Origin: Paracoccaceae bacterium | Lineage (GTDB): Bacteria > Pseudomonadota > Alphaproteobacteria > Rhodobacterales > Rhodobacteraceae | Direction: 5' to 3' | DNA length: 64,000 bases | Assembly (NCBI GenBank): GCA_002709405.1 | Contig: PAQV01000060.1 | Location: 1-64,000, forward strand | In this document: positions 35,216 through 43,147 of the stretch, in pieces | Position numbering within the stretch: the first letter of the stretch is position 1 | How the letters are laid out: every line of letters begins with the position of its first letter | The notes under the pieces: generated by a model | Database searches by the model: none | Seen by the model: only the letters and a program-made list of their open reading frames with translations | What the model was told of the DNA's origin: nothing | Translations under genes and position numbers: made by a program

Positions 35216-35701
35216 ATGGAGATGCGCGCGCAATTCCGCGAAGGCATGAGCCGGCTGGGGGCGGCCGTCACGGTGCTGACGACCGACGGACCGGCCGGGC
35301 GGCATGGCATGACGGCTTCGGCCGTGTGTTCGGTCACCGACACGCCGCCGACGCTGCTGGTCTGTGTGAACCGCACCAACCGCAGCCATGACCTGTTCGT
35401 GGACAACGGCACGCTTTGCGTGAACGTGCTGGGCGGGCATCACCGGGAACTGTCGGGCCGCTTCGCCTCTTCGGGGACCGAGGACCGCTTTGACACCTCT
35501 GGCTGGACCACCCGCACCACCGGCGCGCCGGTGCTGTCGGATGCCGTTGCTGCCTTCGATTGCCGCATCCAGTCGCGCAAGGAGGTCGGAACCCACTCGG
35601 TTTTCTTCTGCGCCGTCGACGACATCGCTCTTTCCGGCGATACCGCCTCGGGCCTGATCTGGTTCGGGCGCGACTTTCACCACCTGCGCCTGGCAAGCTG
35701 A
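35216..35701 (+). CDS. iacG: Flavin reductase, IacG-like
   Basis: A 161-residue flavin reductase of the HpaC/FMN-binding split-barrel type (MSRLGAAVTVLTTDGPAGRHGMTASAVCSVTDTPPTLLVCV, given here as the N-terminal core at about 9-49 without quoting further). It supplies reduced flavin to the IacA-like monooxygenase. GAGGAGGAG precedes the start. It is the last gene of the recognised iac block; the TRAP-2 genes follow after 36 bases on the same strand. Confidence 0.86.
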   Translation: MEMRAQFREGMSRLGAAVTVLTTDGPAGRHGMTASAVCSVTDTPPTLLVCVNRTNRSHDLFVDNGTLCVNVLGGHHRELSGRFASSGTEDRFDTSGWTTRTTGAPVLSDAVAAFDCRIQSRKEVGTHSVFFCAVDDIALSGDTASGLIWFGRDFHHLRLAS

Positions 35702-35737
35702 ACCGGGCGCCGTCACTCACCAACAGGGAAAACAAGA

Positions 35738-36754
35738 ATGAAACACCTCCTCTCCGCCACCGCCGTCAGCCTGGTCATGATGGCCGGCGCGGCGTCGGCC
35801 CAGACCGTCCTGACCGTCGCCAACTGGCTGCCCCCTTCGCACCCGCTGGTGTCCGAAGTTGTCGTGCCGATGACCGAGCAGATCGAGGAAGCCACCGGCG
35901 GATCGGTCACCACCAACATCCTGCCCGCGCCGCTCGGGCCCCCGCCCGCGCATTTCGACTTTGCCGTCAACGGCGTGGCCGACATCACCTTCGGCGTGCA
36001 GGGCTACAGCGCTGGGCGCTTCAAGACCACGAACCTGGGCGAATTGCCGTTCCTGGGCGACAGCGCCGAGGCGACCTCGGTCGCATACTGGCGCACCTGG
36101 GAAAAGTTCCTGGAACCGGCCGGTGAATACAACGGCGTCAAGGTGCTGGGCGTGTTCACCCATGGCCCGGGCGAGATCTTCCTGAAGGACGGAGATGCCA
36201 CCGATCCGGGCCTGCTGGAAGGCACCAAGATCCGCGTCGGCGGCGGCTTCGTCCATGAAATCGCGTCGGAACTGGGCGCCGTGCCGGTCGAAGGCCCGTC
36301 CTCGAAGGCCTATGAACTGCTCAGCCAGGGCGTGGCCGACGGCATCTTCTTCCCCTATGAATCGGTCAACTTCTTCAAGCTGATCCCGCAGCTGAACGTC
36401 GGCGTGTCCGTGCCCGGCGGTCTCTATAACACCTCGTTCTTCATCGTGATGAACCAGGCCAAGTGGGACAGCCTGACGCCCGAGCAGCAGGAACAGATCG
36501 ACAGCGTCACCGGCGAGGCCCTGGCCCGCATGGCTGGCCAGATGTGGGACCGGGCCGACGCCAAGGGCCTGGCCGCGATGGAAGGCGAAATCGCCGTGAC
36601 CCCCGCGACCGACGAACAGATGGCCGCATGGAGCGCCGCGCTGGAACCGATCGTGGCCGAGAAGATGGCCGAGGTCACCGCAGCCGGTGTCGACGCCCAG
36701 GCCGCCTACGAGTTCTTTAAGGCGGAAATCGCCAAGGAAACCGCGGGCGAATGA
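35738..36754 (+). CDS. TRAP transporter solute-binding protein, DctP type (TRAP-2)
   Basis: A 338-residue periplasmic binding protein with a signal peptide (MKHLLSATAVSLVMMAG, cleavage after ASA near residue 22). The mature N-terminus TVLTVANWLPPSHP and the motif GTKIRVGGGFVHE, with the likely conserved Arg, are typical. It lies 36 bases after iacG in the same direction and is coupled to the small permease by ATGA. Import of the substrate of the iac-like pathway, an aromatic carboxylate, is the natural inference. Confidence 0.9.
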   Translation: MKHLLSATAVSLVMMAGAASAQTVLTVANWLPPSHPLVSEVVVPMTEQIEEATGGSVTTNILPAPLGPPPAHFDFAVNGVADITFGVQGYSAGRFKTTNLGELPFLGDSAEATSVAYWRTWEKFLEPAGEYNGVKVLGVFTHGPGEIFLKDGDATDPGLLEGTKIRVGGGFVHEIASELGAVPVEGPSSKAYELLSQGVADGIFFPYESVNFFKLIPQLNVGVSVPGGLYNTSFFIVMNQAKWDSLTPEQQEQIDSVTGEALARMAGQMWDRADAKGLAAMEGEIAVTPATDEQMAAWSAALEPIVAEKMAEVTAAGVDAQAAYEFFKAEIAKETAGE

Positions 36755-37287
36755 AGCCGGCGTCGTCCATACACGCACCCGAAGCCCCGGCAGCAGAGAT
36801 GCTGCCGGAGCGCCGCAGCGTTTTCGACCTGCGCACCGTCCTGGCCATCCTCGGCGGCGTGATGCTGACCGTCCTGATGGGCCTGACGGTGGTCGATGTC
36901 ATCGGCCGCTACGTGTTCAACGCCCCGCTCAAGGGCGCCTCGGAGATGACCGAGCTGCTGCTGGCGGCGATCATCTTCATGGGGCTGCCGGCCGTGTCCC
37001 TGGCCGATCAGCACGTCACGGTCGATCTGGTGACCGACAAGCTGCCCAACTGGATCCAGCCCGCGCGCAAGGTCCTGATCGGCCTGTTCTCGGCCGCCAT
37101 CCTGGTTCTCGTGGGCTGGCGCATCTGGGTCTACGCCGCCCAGATCGGAGGCTACGGCGGGTCGACCACCACGCTGCACATTCCGCTGGCCCCGGTCGGC
37201 TACTTCTGCGCTGCCTGCACCTTCGTCGGTGCTTTCCTGTCGCTCGTGGTGCCGGTCTGGCACCTCGTCCGCTCTCCAAAGGACTGA
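36751..37287 (+). CDS. TRAP transporter small permease, DctQ type (TRAP-2)
   Basis: A 178-residue membrane protein with four predicted helices (VLAILGGVMLTVLMGLTVVD, LLAAIIFMGLPAVSL, VLIGLFSAAILVLVGW and FCAACTFVGAFLSLVVPVW). Its start overlaps the binding-protein stop (ATGA) and it precedes the large permease by four bases. Confidence 0.88.
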   Translation: MKPASSIHAPEAPAAEMLPERRSVFDLRTVLAILGGVMLTVLMGLTVVDVIGRYVFNAPLKGASEMTELLLAAIIFMGLPAVSLADQHVTVDLVTDKLPNWIQPARKVLIGLFSAAILVLVGWRIWVYAAQIGGYGGSTTTLHIPLAPVGYFCAACTFVGAFLSLVVPVWHLVRSPKD

Positions 37288-37291
37288 TCCC

Positions 37292-38572
37292 ATGGAACAT
37301 TGGCCCGTCGGCGTCGCGATCGTCAGCGTCCTTCTTCTTCTCGGCGTGCCGATTTCCTTTGCCCTGGCCGGGGTCGGCATGTTCGGCGTCGCCTCGATCA
37401 TCGGCTGGACGCCGGCCCTGTCCCTGCTGGGGTCGACCTTCTTCGACAACGGGCGCGACTATTCCCTGTCGGTGCTGCCGCTCTTCCTGATGATGGGCAA
37501 TTTCGTGGTGCAATCGGGCATCGCGACCGAGCTTTACAATTCCGCCTATGCCTGGCTGCGCCATCGTAAGGGCGGGCTGGCCACGGCCACGGTCATCGCC
37601 TGCGGGGCGTTCTCGTCGGTCTGCGGGTCGTCCATGGCCACGGCCGCGACGATGACCAAGATCGCGCTGCCCTCGATGCGCCGCTTCGGCTATCCCGACC
37701 AGCTGTCGACCGCCTCGATCGCCGCCGGAGGCACCCTGGGCATTCTCATTCCACCCTCGGTCATCCTGGTGTTCTACGGCATCATGACCCAGCAGGACAT
37801 CGGCAAGCTGTTCCTGGCCGGCCTGATCCCCGGCATCATCGGTATCATCGGCTATTCCATCGCCGTGCGCATTTCCATCGCCTGGCAGGGCATCGATCTG
37901 CCGGTCGAACCCAAGCTGCCCCTGATGGACCGCATCCGGGCGCTGAAGGGCACGGCCGGGGCCATCGTGCTGTTCGTCTTCGTGATGGGTGGCATCTACC
38001 TGGGGGTCTTCACGCCCACCGAAAGCGCGGGCATGGGAGCCGGGGGCGCCCTGCTGCTGGTTATCCTGTCGGGCAAGTTCAGCCTCACGGGCCTGGTGTC
38101 GGTGCTGTATGACACGATGAAGACCACGGCGATGATGTTCTTCATCCTGTTCGGCGCGCTGACCTTCACCAACTACGTCAACATGTCGGGCATGACCCGC
38201 GACATCCAGTCCTTCCTGGGCGCCTTCGGAGACAGCCCCATGGTCACCATCCTGGTGATCCTGTGCATCTACCTGGTGCTGGGCTGCGTGCTGGAAAGCC
38301 TGTCGATGATCATGCTGACGGTGCCGGTCTTCTACCCGATCGTGGCCGCCCAGGGCGTTGACCTGATCTGGTTCGGCATCTTCGTGGTCATGGTTACCGA
38401 AATTTCATACATCACCCCTCCAGTTGGGATGAATGCCTTCGTGCTCAGGTCCGTCGTGCCCGACGTCCGCCTTGGCACGATCTTCCGGGGGCTCGGGCCC
38501 TTCGTGGCCATGGACGTGGTCCGGGTCGGGCTGCTGACCGCGATCCCCGGTCTTGTGTTGTTGCTGACCTGA
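37292..38572 (+). CDS. TRAP transporter large permease, DctM type (TRAP-2)
   Basis: A 426-residue membrane subunit with about 11-12 helices. Visible DctM stretches include LPLFLMMGNFVVQSGI, GTLGILIPPSVILVFYGI and the C-terminal TEISYITPPVGMNAFVLR. The start at 37292 gives the usual N-terminus; an upstream GTG-type extension would overlap the small-permease gene. The stop is followed after ten bases by the ketopantoate-reductase-like gene. Confidence 0.92.
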   Translation: MEHWPVGVAIVSVLLLLGVPISFALAGVGMFGVASIIGWTPALSLLGSTFFDNGRDYSLSVLPLFLMMGNFVVQSGIATELYNSAYAWLRHRKGGLATATVIACGAFSSVCGSSMATAATMTKIALPSMRRFGYPDQLSTASIAAGGTLGILIPPSVILVFYGIMTQQDIGKLFLAGLIPGIIGIIGYSIAVRISIAWQGIDLPVEPKLPLMDRIRALKGTAGAIVLFVFVMGGIYLGVFTPTESAGMGAGGALLLVILSGKFSLTGLVSVLYDTMKTTAMMFFILFGALTFTNYVNMSGMTRDIQSFLGAFGDSPMVTILVILCIYLVLGCVLESLSMIMLTVPVFYPIVAAQGVDLIWFGIFVVMVTEISYITPPVGMNAFVLRSVVPDVRLGTIFRGLGPFVAMDVVRVGLLTAIPGLVLLLT

Positions 38573-38582
38573 GGGTTTGAAG

Positions 38583-39596
38583 ATGAAAATCGCAATCGTA
38601 GGCGCGGGCAATATCGGCACCGCCATGGCCGCGCTGTTTTCCTCGTCCGGAGACGCGGTGACCCTGGTCGCCCGGGGCGCGCGGCTGGACACCGTGGCCC
38701 GGTCCGGGGTCTGCCTGGACGACCGGGGCACGCTGCACGCAGGGCCGGTGACTGCCGTGCCGGCGCTCGGCACGCCCCAGGACGCGGTGTTTCTGTGTGT
38801 GAAGGCCCAGGACCTCGGCGCCGCCGTGGCCGCCAATGCCGCTGGTATCGGGCCGGACACGCTGGTCATTCCGATGATCAACGGGCTGCCCTTCTGGTTC
38901 TTCTACCGCGAGGGAAGGGAGGTCCCCCTGGCCGATCCCGATGGCCTTCTGGCCGCCCACCTGCGCCCCGAACAGGTGCTGGGCGCGGTGCTGCTGATGA
39001 CGGTCCAGATGGAGCCCTCGGGCCGGGCCGTGTCGACCAACACCCCGACGCTCAGCCTGGCGTCGGTGGTCGAGGGCGCCGACATGGCGGCGGTTGCCCG
39101 GCTGATCGGGGCGCTGAACGGGGCCGGGGTCAGGACCGACCTGTCGGAGGACATCCACCAGAAGGTGCTGGTCAAGCTGCTGGCCAATATCGCCACCAAT
39201 CCGCTGTCGGCCCTGGTCGGCTGCAACCTGGCCGAGATCGGCCGGAACAAGGACCTGCTGCGCCTGTCCTTCGCCCTGGCCGACGAGGTCCGCGCCTGGG
39301 CGGTGCAGGATCTGGGCCAGGCCCTGCCGGACAACGACTGGCTGGGCGCGCTGCTGCTCGACGCCGGAGACTTCCCGACCTCGATGCTGCAGGACGCGCG
39401 CGCCGGCCGCCCGCTGGAACTTGACGCCATCGCCCGCGCGGCGCTGACCCTGGCCGGCCCGTCCCGGATGCCCTTGCTGGCGGCCCTGGTCGAGACGCTC
39501 TCGCGCGCGTCCAACCTGCCCCTGGCAGGCGTCGGAGCCGAAGCCGCCCTGTCCCGACTGCTTCCCCTTACTCAGCCCGAAAGGATCCAGGCATGA
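38583..39596 (+). CDS. Ketopantoate reductase-family dehydrogenase (PanE/ApbA-like)
   Basis: A 337-residue NAD(P)-dependent reductase of the 2-dehydropantoate 2-reductase family. The N-terminal dinucleotide motif is IAIVGAGNIGTAMA. LCVKAQDL and KVLVKLLANIATNPLSALVG supply the catalytic lysine region. It is longer than typical PanE. The ATG at 38583 has GAGGG upstream and starts the Rossmann fold directly. It is coupled by ATGA to an aldolase gene. Its place at the end of a catabolic operon suggests a role on a 2-oxo or 3-hydroxy acid from the pathway rather than pantothenate synthesis (inference). Confidence 0.8.
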   Translation: MKIAIVGAGNIGTAMAALFSSSGDAVTLVARGARLDTVARSGVCLDDRGTLHAGPVTAVPALGTPQDAVFLCVKAQDLGAAVAANAAGIGPDTLVIPMINGLPFWFFYREGREVPLADPDGLLAAHLRPEQVLGAVLLMTVQMEPSGRAVSTNTPTLSLASVVEGADMAAVARLIGALNGAGVRTDLSEDIHQKVLVKLLANIATNPLSALVGCNLAEIGRNKDLLRLSFALADEVRAWAVQDLGQALPDNDWLGALLLDAGDFPTSMLQDARAGRPLELDAIARAALTLAGPSRMPLLAALVETLSRASNLPLAGVGAEAALSRLLPLTQPERIQA

Positions 39597-40348
39597 ACGA
39601 TGCATCGCCCATCCAGACCGACATGACCGAAGCCGAACTGCGCGTGCAGCTGGCCGATTTTTATCACCTTGTCAGCTATCTCGGCTGGACCGAGCTGATC
39701 TTCAACCACATCTCGGTCCGCCTGCCGGGCGAGGATCATGCCTACCTGGTCAACCCCATGGGCCTGCATTACGACGAGGTCACGCCCGACAACCTGCTGG
39801 TCGTGGGGGTCGATGGCCAGCTCAAACGGGAAAGCCCCTACAAGCCCAACCCCGCCGGCTTTGCCCTGCACGGCGTGATCCACCAGTTCCGCGAGGACGT
39901 CGGCTGCGTGGCCCATACCCACACCACGCCCATTTCGGCGATCACCATGAAGGGCTTCGGGATCGACCACGACAGCTTCTACGGGGCCCAGCTGTACGGC
40001 CGCGTGGCCTACCACGCCTTCGAAGGCATCACGATCTATGACGATGAACGCGAGCGGATGCTGAACTCGCTGGGCGAAAAGCACGTTCTGGTCCTGAAGA
40101 ACCACGGCATCGCCGTCTGCGAGGCTGACATCCCGCTGACCTTCTTCCTGCTCTGGACGGTCCAGCGCGCGGCCGAGATCCAGTGCGCGGCCTCGTCCAT
40201 CCCGGGGCCTAACACGATCCTTCCCGAAGAGGTCAAGGCCAAGTGCGCGGCCGATGCCCAGCGGCTGAAGGAAAGCGCCTCCTTCGCGACGCTGCTCTTC
40301 GATGCCATGGTCCGCAAGATGAAACGCGACCGGCCGGAGTTCGCCTGA
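39593..40348 (+). CDS. Class II aldolase/adducin family protein
   Basis: A 251-residue member of the class II aldolase/adducin family. The zinc ligands are visible in HTHTTPISAIT and a third histidine region in VLVLKNHGIAVCE. The family includes fuculose-phosphate aldolase and many uncharacterised proteins near aromatic catabolic genes. Its start lies in the ATGA overlap with the reductase. A 24-base perfect palindrome follows eight bases after the stop, marking the end of the long operon. Confidence 0.82.
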   Translation: MNDASPIQTDMTEAELRVQLADFYHLVSYLGWTELIFNHISVRLPGEDHAYLVNPMGLHYDEVTPDNLLVVGVDGQLKRESPYKPNPAGFALHGVIHQFREDVGCVAHTHTTPISAITMKGFGIDHDSFYGAQLYGRVAYHAFEGITIYDDERERMLNSLGEKHVLVLKNHGIAVCEADIPLTFFLLWTVQRAAEIQCAASSIPGPNTILPEEVKAKCAADAQRLKESASFATLLFDAMVRKMKRDRPEFA

Positions 40349-40356
40349 TCCGGCCC

Positions 40357-40380
40357 GCGTGTCCCACGCGTGGGACACGC
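40357..40380. terminator. 24-bp perfect palindrome after the aldolase gene
   Basis: A perfect self-complementary 24-base sequence (centre CGCG between 40367 and 40370) eight bases after the aldolase stop. It could fold as a strong hairpin at the end of the long operon, although no T tract follows. A protein-binding site is the alternative. Confidence 0.6.
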
Positions 40381-40437
40381 AGCGCCTTGTGGAAAATCAA
40401 CGGCTTGCAGAGGCGCATTAACCGTTTGTCAGGATTT

Positions 40438-40462
40438 GTAGGATGGGTTCTTTGAACCCATC
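40438..40462. repeat. Dispersed palindromic repeat, copy 1
   Basis: GTA followed by the arms GATGGGTTC and GAACCCATC around TTT. The same design (GTA-GATGGGT-N-ACCCATC) recurs twice at 51085-51149. It lies between convergent genes, 29 bases before the stop of the membrane-protein gene, as REP-like elements usually do. Confidence 0.75.
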
Positions 40463-40491
40463 TTCCGCCCCTGGGCCGTGTTTCGAGTGGG

Positions 40492-42075
40492 TCAGGACGG
40501 GCTGAGCGGACGGTCGAAAAGGTCCGAAATCGACAGGATCACCCGTTCGAGGATTCCAAAGAACACGTCGATCCCGTAGCCGAACAGGAAGGCGATGGTG
40601 AACAGCCCGACCGAGATATTGGCCACCTCGAAGAAATCGTCCGATTTCGGCGACCAGAACCAGCCGATGATGACCCCGACCAGCGCGCCCAGCACCACCC
40701 GGATCGCCGTGCGCGACGGCGCCGGGCTGGGGATGGCCGGGTTGACCATGACCCGCAGGGTCAGCAGCACCGCGCCAAGGGCGCCGTAAAGGCCGGGCAG
40801 GGCCCAGGAATTGCGCGCATCGACCTTGTCGCGGAAGGTCCGCAGGGTGGTTTCGTACTTCAGGCCGATGTTCTCGAAACGGGCGTTGTCTCCGCCGGGC
40901 ACGTTGTAGATGCAATTGAAGGCATTCATGTTGATCTCGCGCGCCCGGGCTGACAGGACGGCCGCTTTCAGGGTGATCATGCCGCCCGTTTGTCGCTGGG
41001 CGATGGGGGCGGGATTGGCCGCCTGGTTGCTGCCGCCGGCCACCGGCTGCTTGATCGCCTCGAGCGCCCGGATACCCGACGCCTGGGCCAGCTCATCGAC
41101 GGCGTCCTCGTGCTGCGCCAGGGCCTGGAGGTAGGTGTTGACGTCGGTTTCCAGCTGCGTGAGGCAATCGCGTTCGTTCTTGTACGAGTTCTGGTTGTTT
41201 ACCATTTGCTCGTCCTCCGCCTGGCCGTCATCCCCCGGGGGAGTGGGGGCCGCATTGGCCGGCGGTGCCACGCCAAGCCCGCCCATTCTTTGCCCGTCGG
41301 ATGTATATTGCGGGATCACATAGGTGCTGGCTCTTTTCGATCCGAAAATCCATGCCCAGATCCGCTCGGCCGTCAGGCCGTCTTCGGTGTCCGCCTCTGA
41401 ATTGCTATCGGTAGCCCGCTCCAGCGGTTTGCCTTGCAAGGCCGGCATCGGTTTCCAGGGCATCGGCGCATTCTGCTGCAATTGAAGCTGCCGGCCGGAC
41501 AATTGTTCAAACTTCTGCAGGTAGCTCAACAGAACCCGGAAATCCTCGGTGGTATTGGACAATTGTTCGGCCGCTGCTTGCGAGGCCGACATCTCGGCAA
41601 TCACCGGCACCGTTTCCCAGCTTTTCAGGATATTGTTCAGCCCGGCCTCGGACAGGCGCGTGGCCTCGGCCTGCACGTCGGTCAGAAAGATCGAGGCCCG
41701 GTTCGACCACACCGTGTAAGAGGCGCACAGCAGGAACAGGTAGACCGCGAAGGCAATGAAGGACCACAGGAAAACCCGTTGCGACGCCCGGTGAAACCAG
41801 CCGGGCCGGGCGGCTCCGGCCGCGGTTGCGGTATAGGGATAAAAGTCACGCAGCTCGGCAATCGTGGCGGGTTTGATGACCTTGGTCATGCGCGCCACCT
41901 CGGTGCGCAGGGTCATCGCCCCCTGGGAATTGAAATCGGGGTTTTTCAGCTTTTTGTAATTCTGCAGCGCCGTTTCCAGCTTGCTGGAGGGCAGCACCTG
42001 GGCCTGGGTATTGTAATGGATCAGAAGCTCGGCATTTTCGACAAGGGCGTCGAGCCTGTCTTTGTGATCGGCCAT
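40492..42075 (-). CDS. Large hypothetical membrane protein
   Basis: A 527-residue protein of unknown family. It has an N-terminal soluble part (about 1-100), a membrane helix near FLWSFIAFAVYLFLLCA (about 104-125), and a long hydrophilic central region (about 130-410) that is Gln- and Ala-rich with a proline stretch. Three to four C-terminal helices follow (YGALGAVLLTLRVMV, VVLGALVGVIIGWFW, VGLFTIAFLFGYGID). The layout suggests a periplasmic or cytoplasmic coiled domain between anchors. It follows the small secreted-protein gene by 16 bases and probably forms a two-gene unit with it. Confidence 0.75.
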   Translation of the reverse strand: MADHKDRLDALVENAELLIHYNTQAQVLPSSKLETALQNYKKLKNPDFNSQGAMTLRTEVARMTKVIKPATIAELRDFYPYTATAAGAARPGWFHRASQRVFLWSFIAFAVYLFLLCASYTVWSNRASIFLTDVQAEATRLSEAGLNNILKSWETVPVIAEMSASQAAAEQLSNTTEDFRVLLSYLQKFEQLSGRQLQLQQNAPMPWKPMPALQGKPLERATDSNSEADTEDGLTAERIWAWIFGSKRASTYVIPQYTSDGQRMGGLGVAPPANAAPTPPGDDGQAEDEQMVNNQNSYKNERDCLTQLETDVNTYLQALAQHEDAVDELAQASGIRALEAIKQPVAGGSNQAANPAPIAQRQTGGMITLKAAVLSARAREINMNAFNCIYNVPGGDNARFENIGLKYETTLRTFRDKVDARNSWALPGLYGALGAVLLTLRVMVNPAIPSPAPSRTAIRVVLGALVGVIIGWFWSPKSDDFFEVANISVGLFTIAFLFGYGIDVFFGILERVILSISDLFDRPLSPS

Positions 42076-42091
42076 CGTATCATCCCCGTGA

Positions 42092-42301
42092 CTATCCCAA
42101 GGTGCCGTTTACGGCCCGGTTATTGTTGTCGTAGCAATAGCAGGGATTTCCCGGTATTCCCGGGGTGCTGACCCAGCACCAGAAATTGGGCGTGAAACAG
42201 ATTGATCCCGGAGCGTGGGGCGGAACCTGGGCAAGCAGGGGGGTGGCCTGCAAAAGGCCAGCCAGGGAAATCACCAGGGCATAAAAAATCTTGCGCGGCA
42301 C
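42092..42301 (-). CDS. Small secreted cysteine-containing protein
   Basis: A 69-residue protein with a signal peptide (KIFYALVISLAGLLQATP, cleavage near LLAQ). The mature part is about 45 residues, rich in Pro and aromatic residues, with four cysteines (SICFTP, FWCWV, NPCYCYD). Start is GTG with AGGAAGGA eight bases upstream on the minus strand. No family recognised. It directly precedes the 527-residue membrane-protein gene. An A/T-rich stretch upstream (42310-42375) probably carries the promoter. Confidence 0.65.
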   Translation of the reverse strand: MPRKIFYALVISLAGLLQATPLLAQVPPHAPGSICFTPNFWCWVSTPGIPGNPCYCYDNNNRAVNGTLG

Positions 42302-42525
42302 TTTGAAAATCCTTCCTGTTAAATACCTCCAATTATTTAATTTGTATTGTTAACTGTAAATAGATATTTTGTGTCGCCATTTTCGGCGGTGGGAAACGGC
42401 GTCAAGGTCTTGATTCAAGTGGGAAAGCCCCGGGGGAAGGATCGGGGGAAAGGATCGGGGGGATGCCCTTTGCACCCGGGGGGCGACAGGGGAACCGGGG
42501 CCGCAAGCGTGCGAAGGTCAGCCGA
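42302..42525. promoter_or_regulatory. A/T-rich spacer upstream of the two-gene membrane unit
   Basis: A 224-base gap whose 42310-42375 part is markedly A/T-rich compared with the rest of the window, fitting a promoter for the minus-strand pair. The remainder up to the MarR stop is G-rich and holds nothing recognisable. Confidence 0.4.
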
Positions 42526-42990
42526 TCAGTCCAGCTTGTTGAAGACCTTTTCCAGCAGCAGGTTCAGCACCATCTGTTCTTCGCGCGACAGGTCCTCGAA
42601 GGCGCGGGCGAAGATCTCGTCGGCGATGGCGCGGGCCTCGCGGCGCATGGTGTGGCCGGCCTCGGTCAGGCGGACTTCGGTCCGGCGGCCGTCGCGCTCG
42701 CTGGGGGCGGTGGTGACAAGCCCCTGGGCCGTCATGCGCTGGATGATCTTGGTGGCCGTGTTGGGCTTGATGATGCAGAAGGTCGAGATTTCCGAGATCG
42801 ACAGGGCCTGGTCTTCGTAAAGCGACATGAGCACGCGCCAATAGGCGATATCCATGCCGATGTCCTTCAGGCGTTGTTCCATCACCTGCATGTAGCGCGA
42901 CGAGGTCTGGGTGATCCAGTAGAAGGGCCAGTCGGCCTTGTGAAAGCCGGCCTCGTGCGGGGGTTTGGGGTTGATGGTCTTGTTGGTCAT
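42526..42990 (-). CDS. MarR family transcriptional regulator, possibly IacR-like
   Basis: A 154-residue MarR-type winged-helix repressor. The DNA-binding part is about 55-110 (ALSISEISTFCIIKPNTATKIIQRMTAQGLV, then the wing SERDGRRTEVRLTEAG). Known iac clusters are controlled by a MarR protein, IacR, and this is the only MarR gene in the window. It lies about 7 kb from the last iac-like gene with other genes between, so the link is suggestive rather than firm. Confidence 0.85.
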   Translation of the reverse strand: MTNKTINPKPPHEAGFHKADWPFYWITQTSSRYMQVMEQRLKDIGMDIAYWRVLMSLYEDQALSISEISTFCIIKPNTATKIIQRMTAQGLVTTAPSERDGRRTEVRLTEAGHTMRREARAIADEIFARAFEDLSREEQMVLNLLLEKVFNKLD

Positions 42991-43147
42991 GGCGGTCTCA
43001 TCATCCGCGCGGCCTGCGCGGTCAGATCGGTTTAGCCCAGCGGGCCGGGGGGAGGAAGCGGGTTTCGACCGGCTGGACGATTGACGTCTTGGCGTGGCCG
43101 CAAGGGACAGGTATCACAAGAGCCCCATGCCCTGACAGGAGCTGATC

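Noticed and set aside
38583-39596. Pantothenate-pathway panE
   Set aside because: The protein belongs to the family, but no other pantothenate genes are present and it sits in a catabolic operon, so no gene symbol is given.
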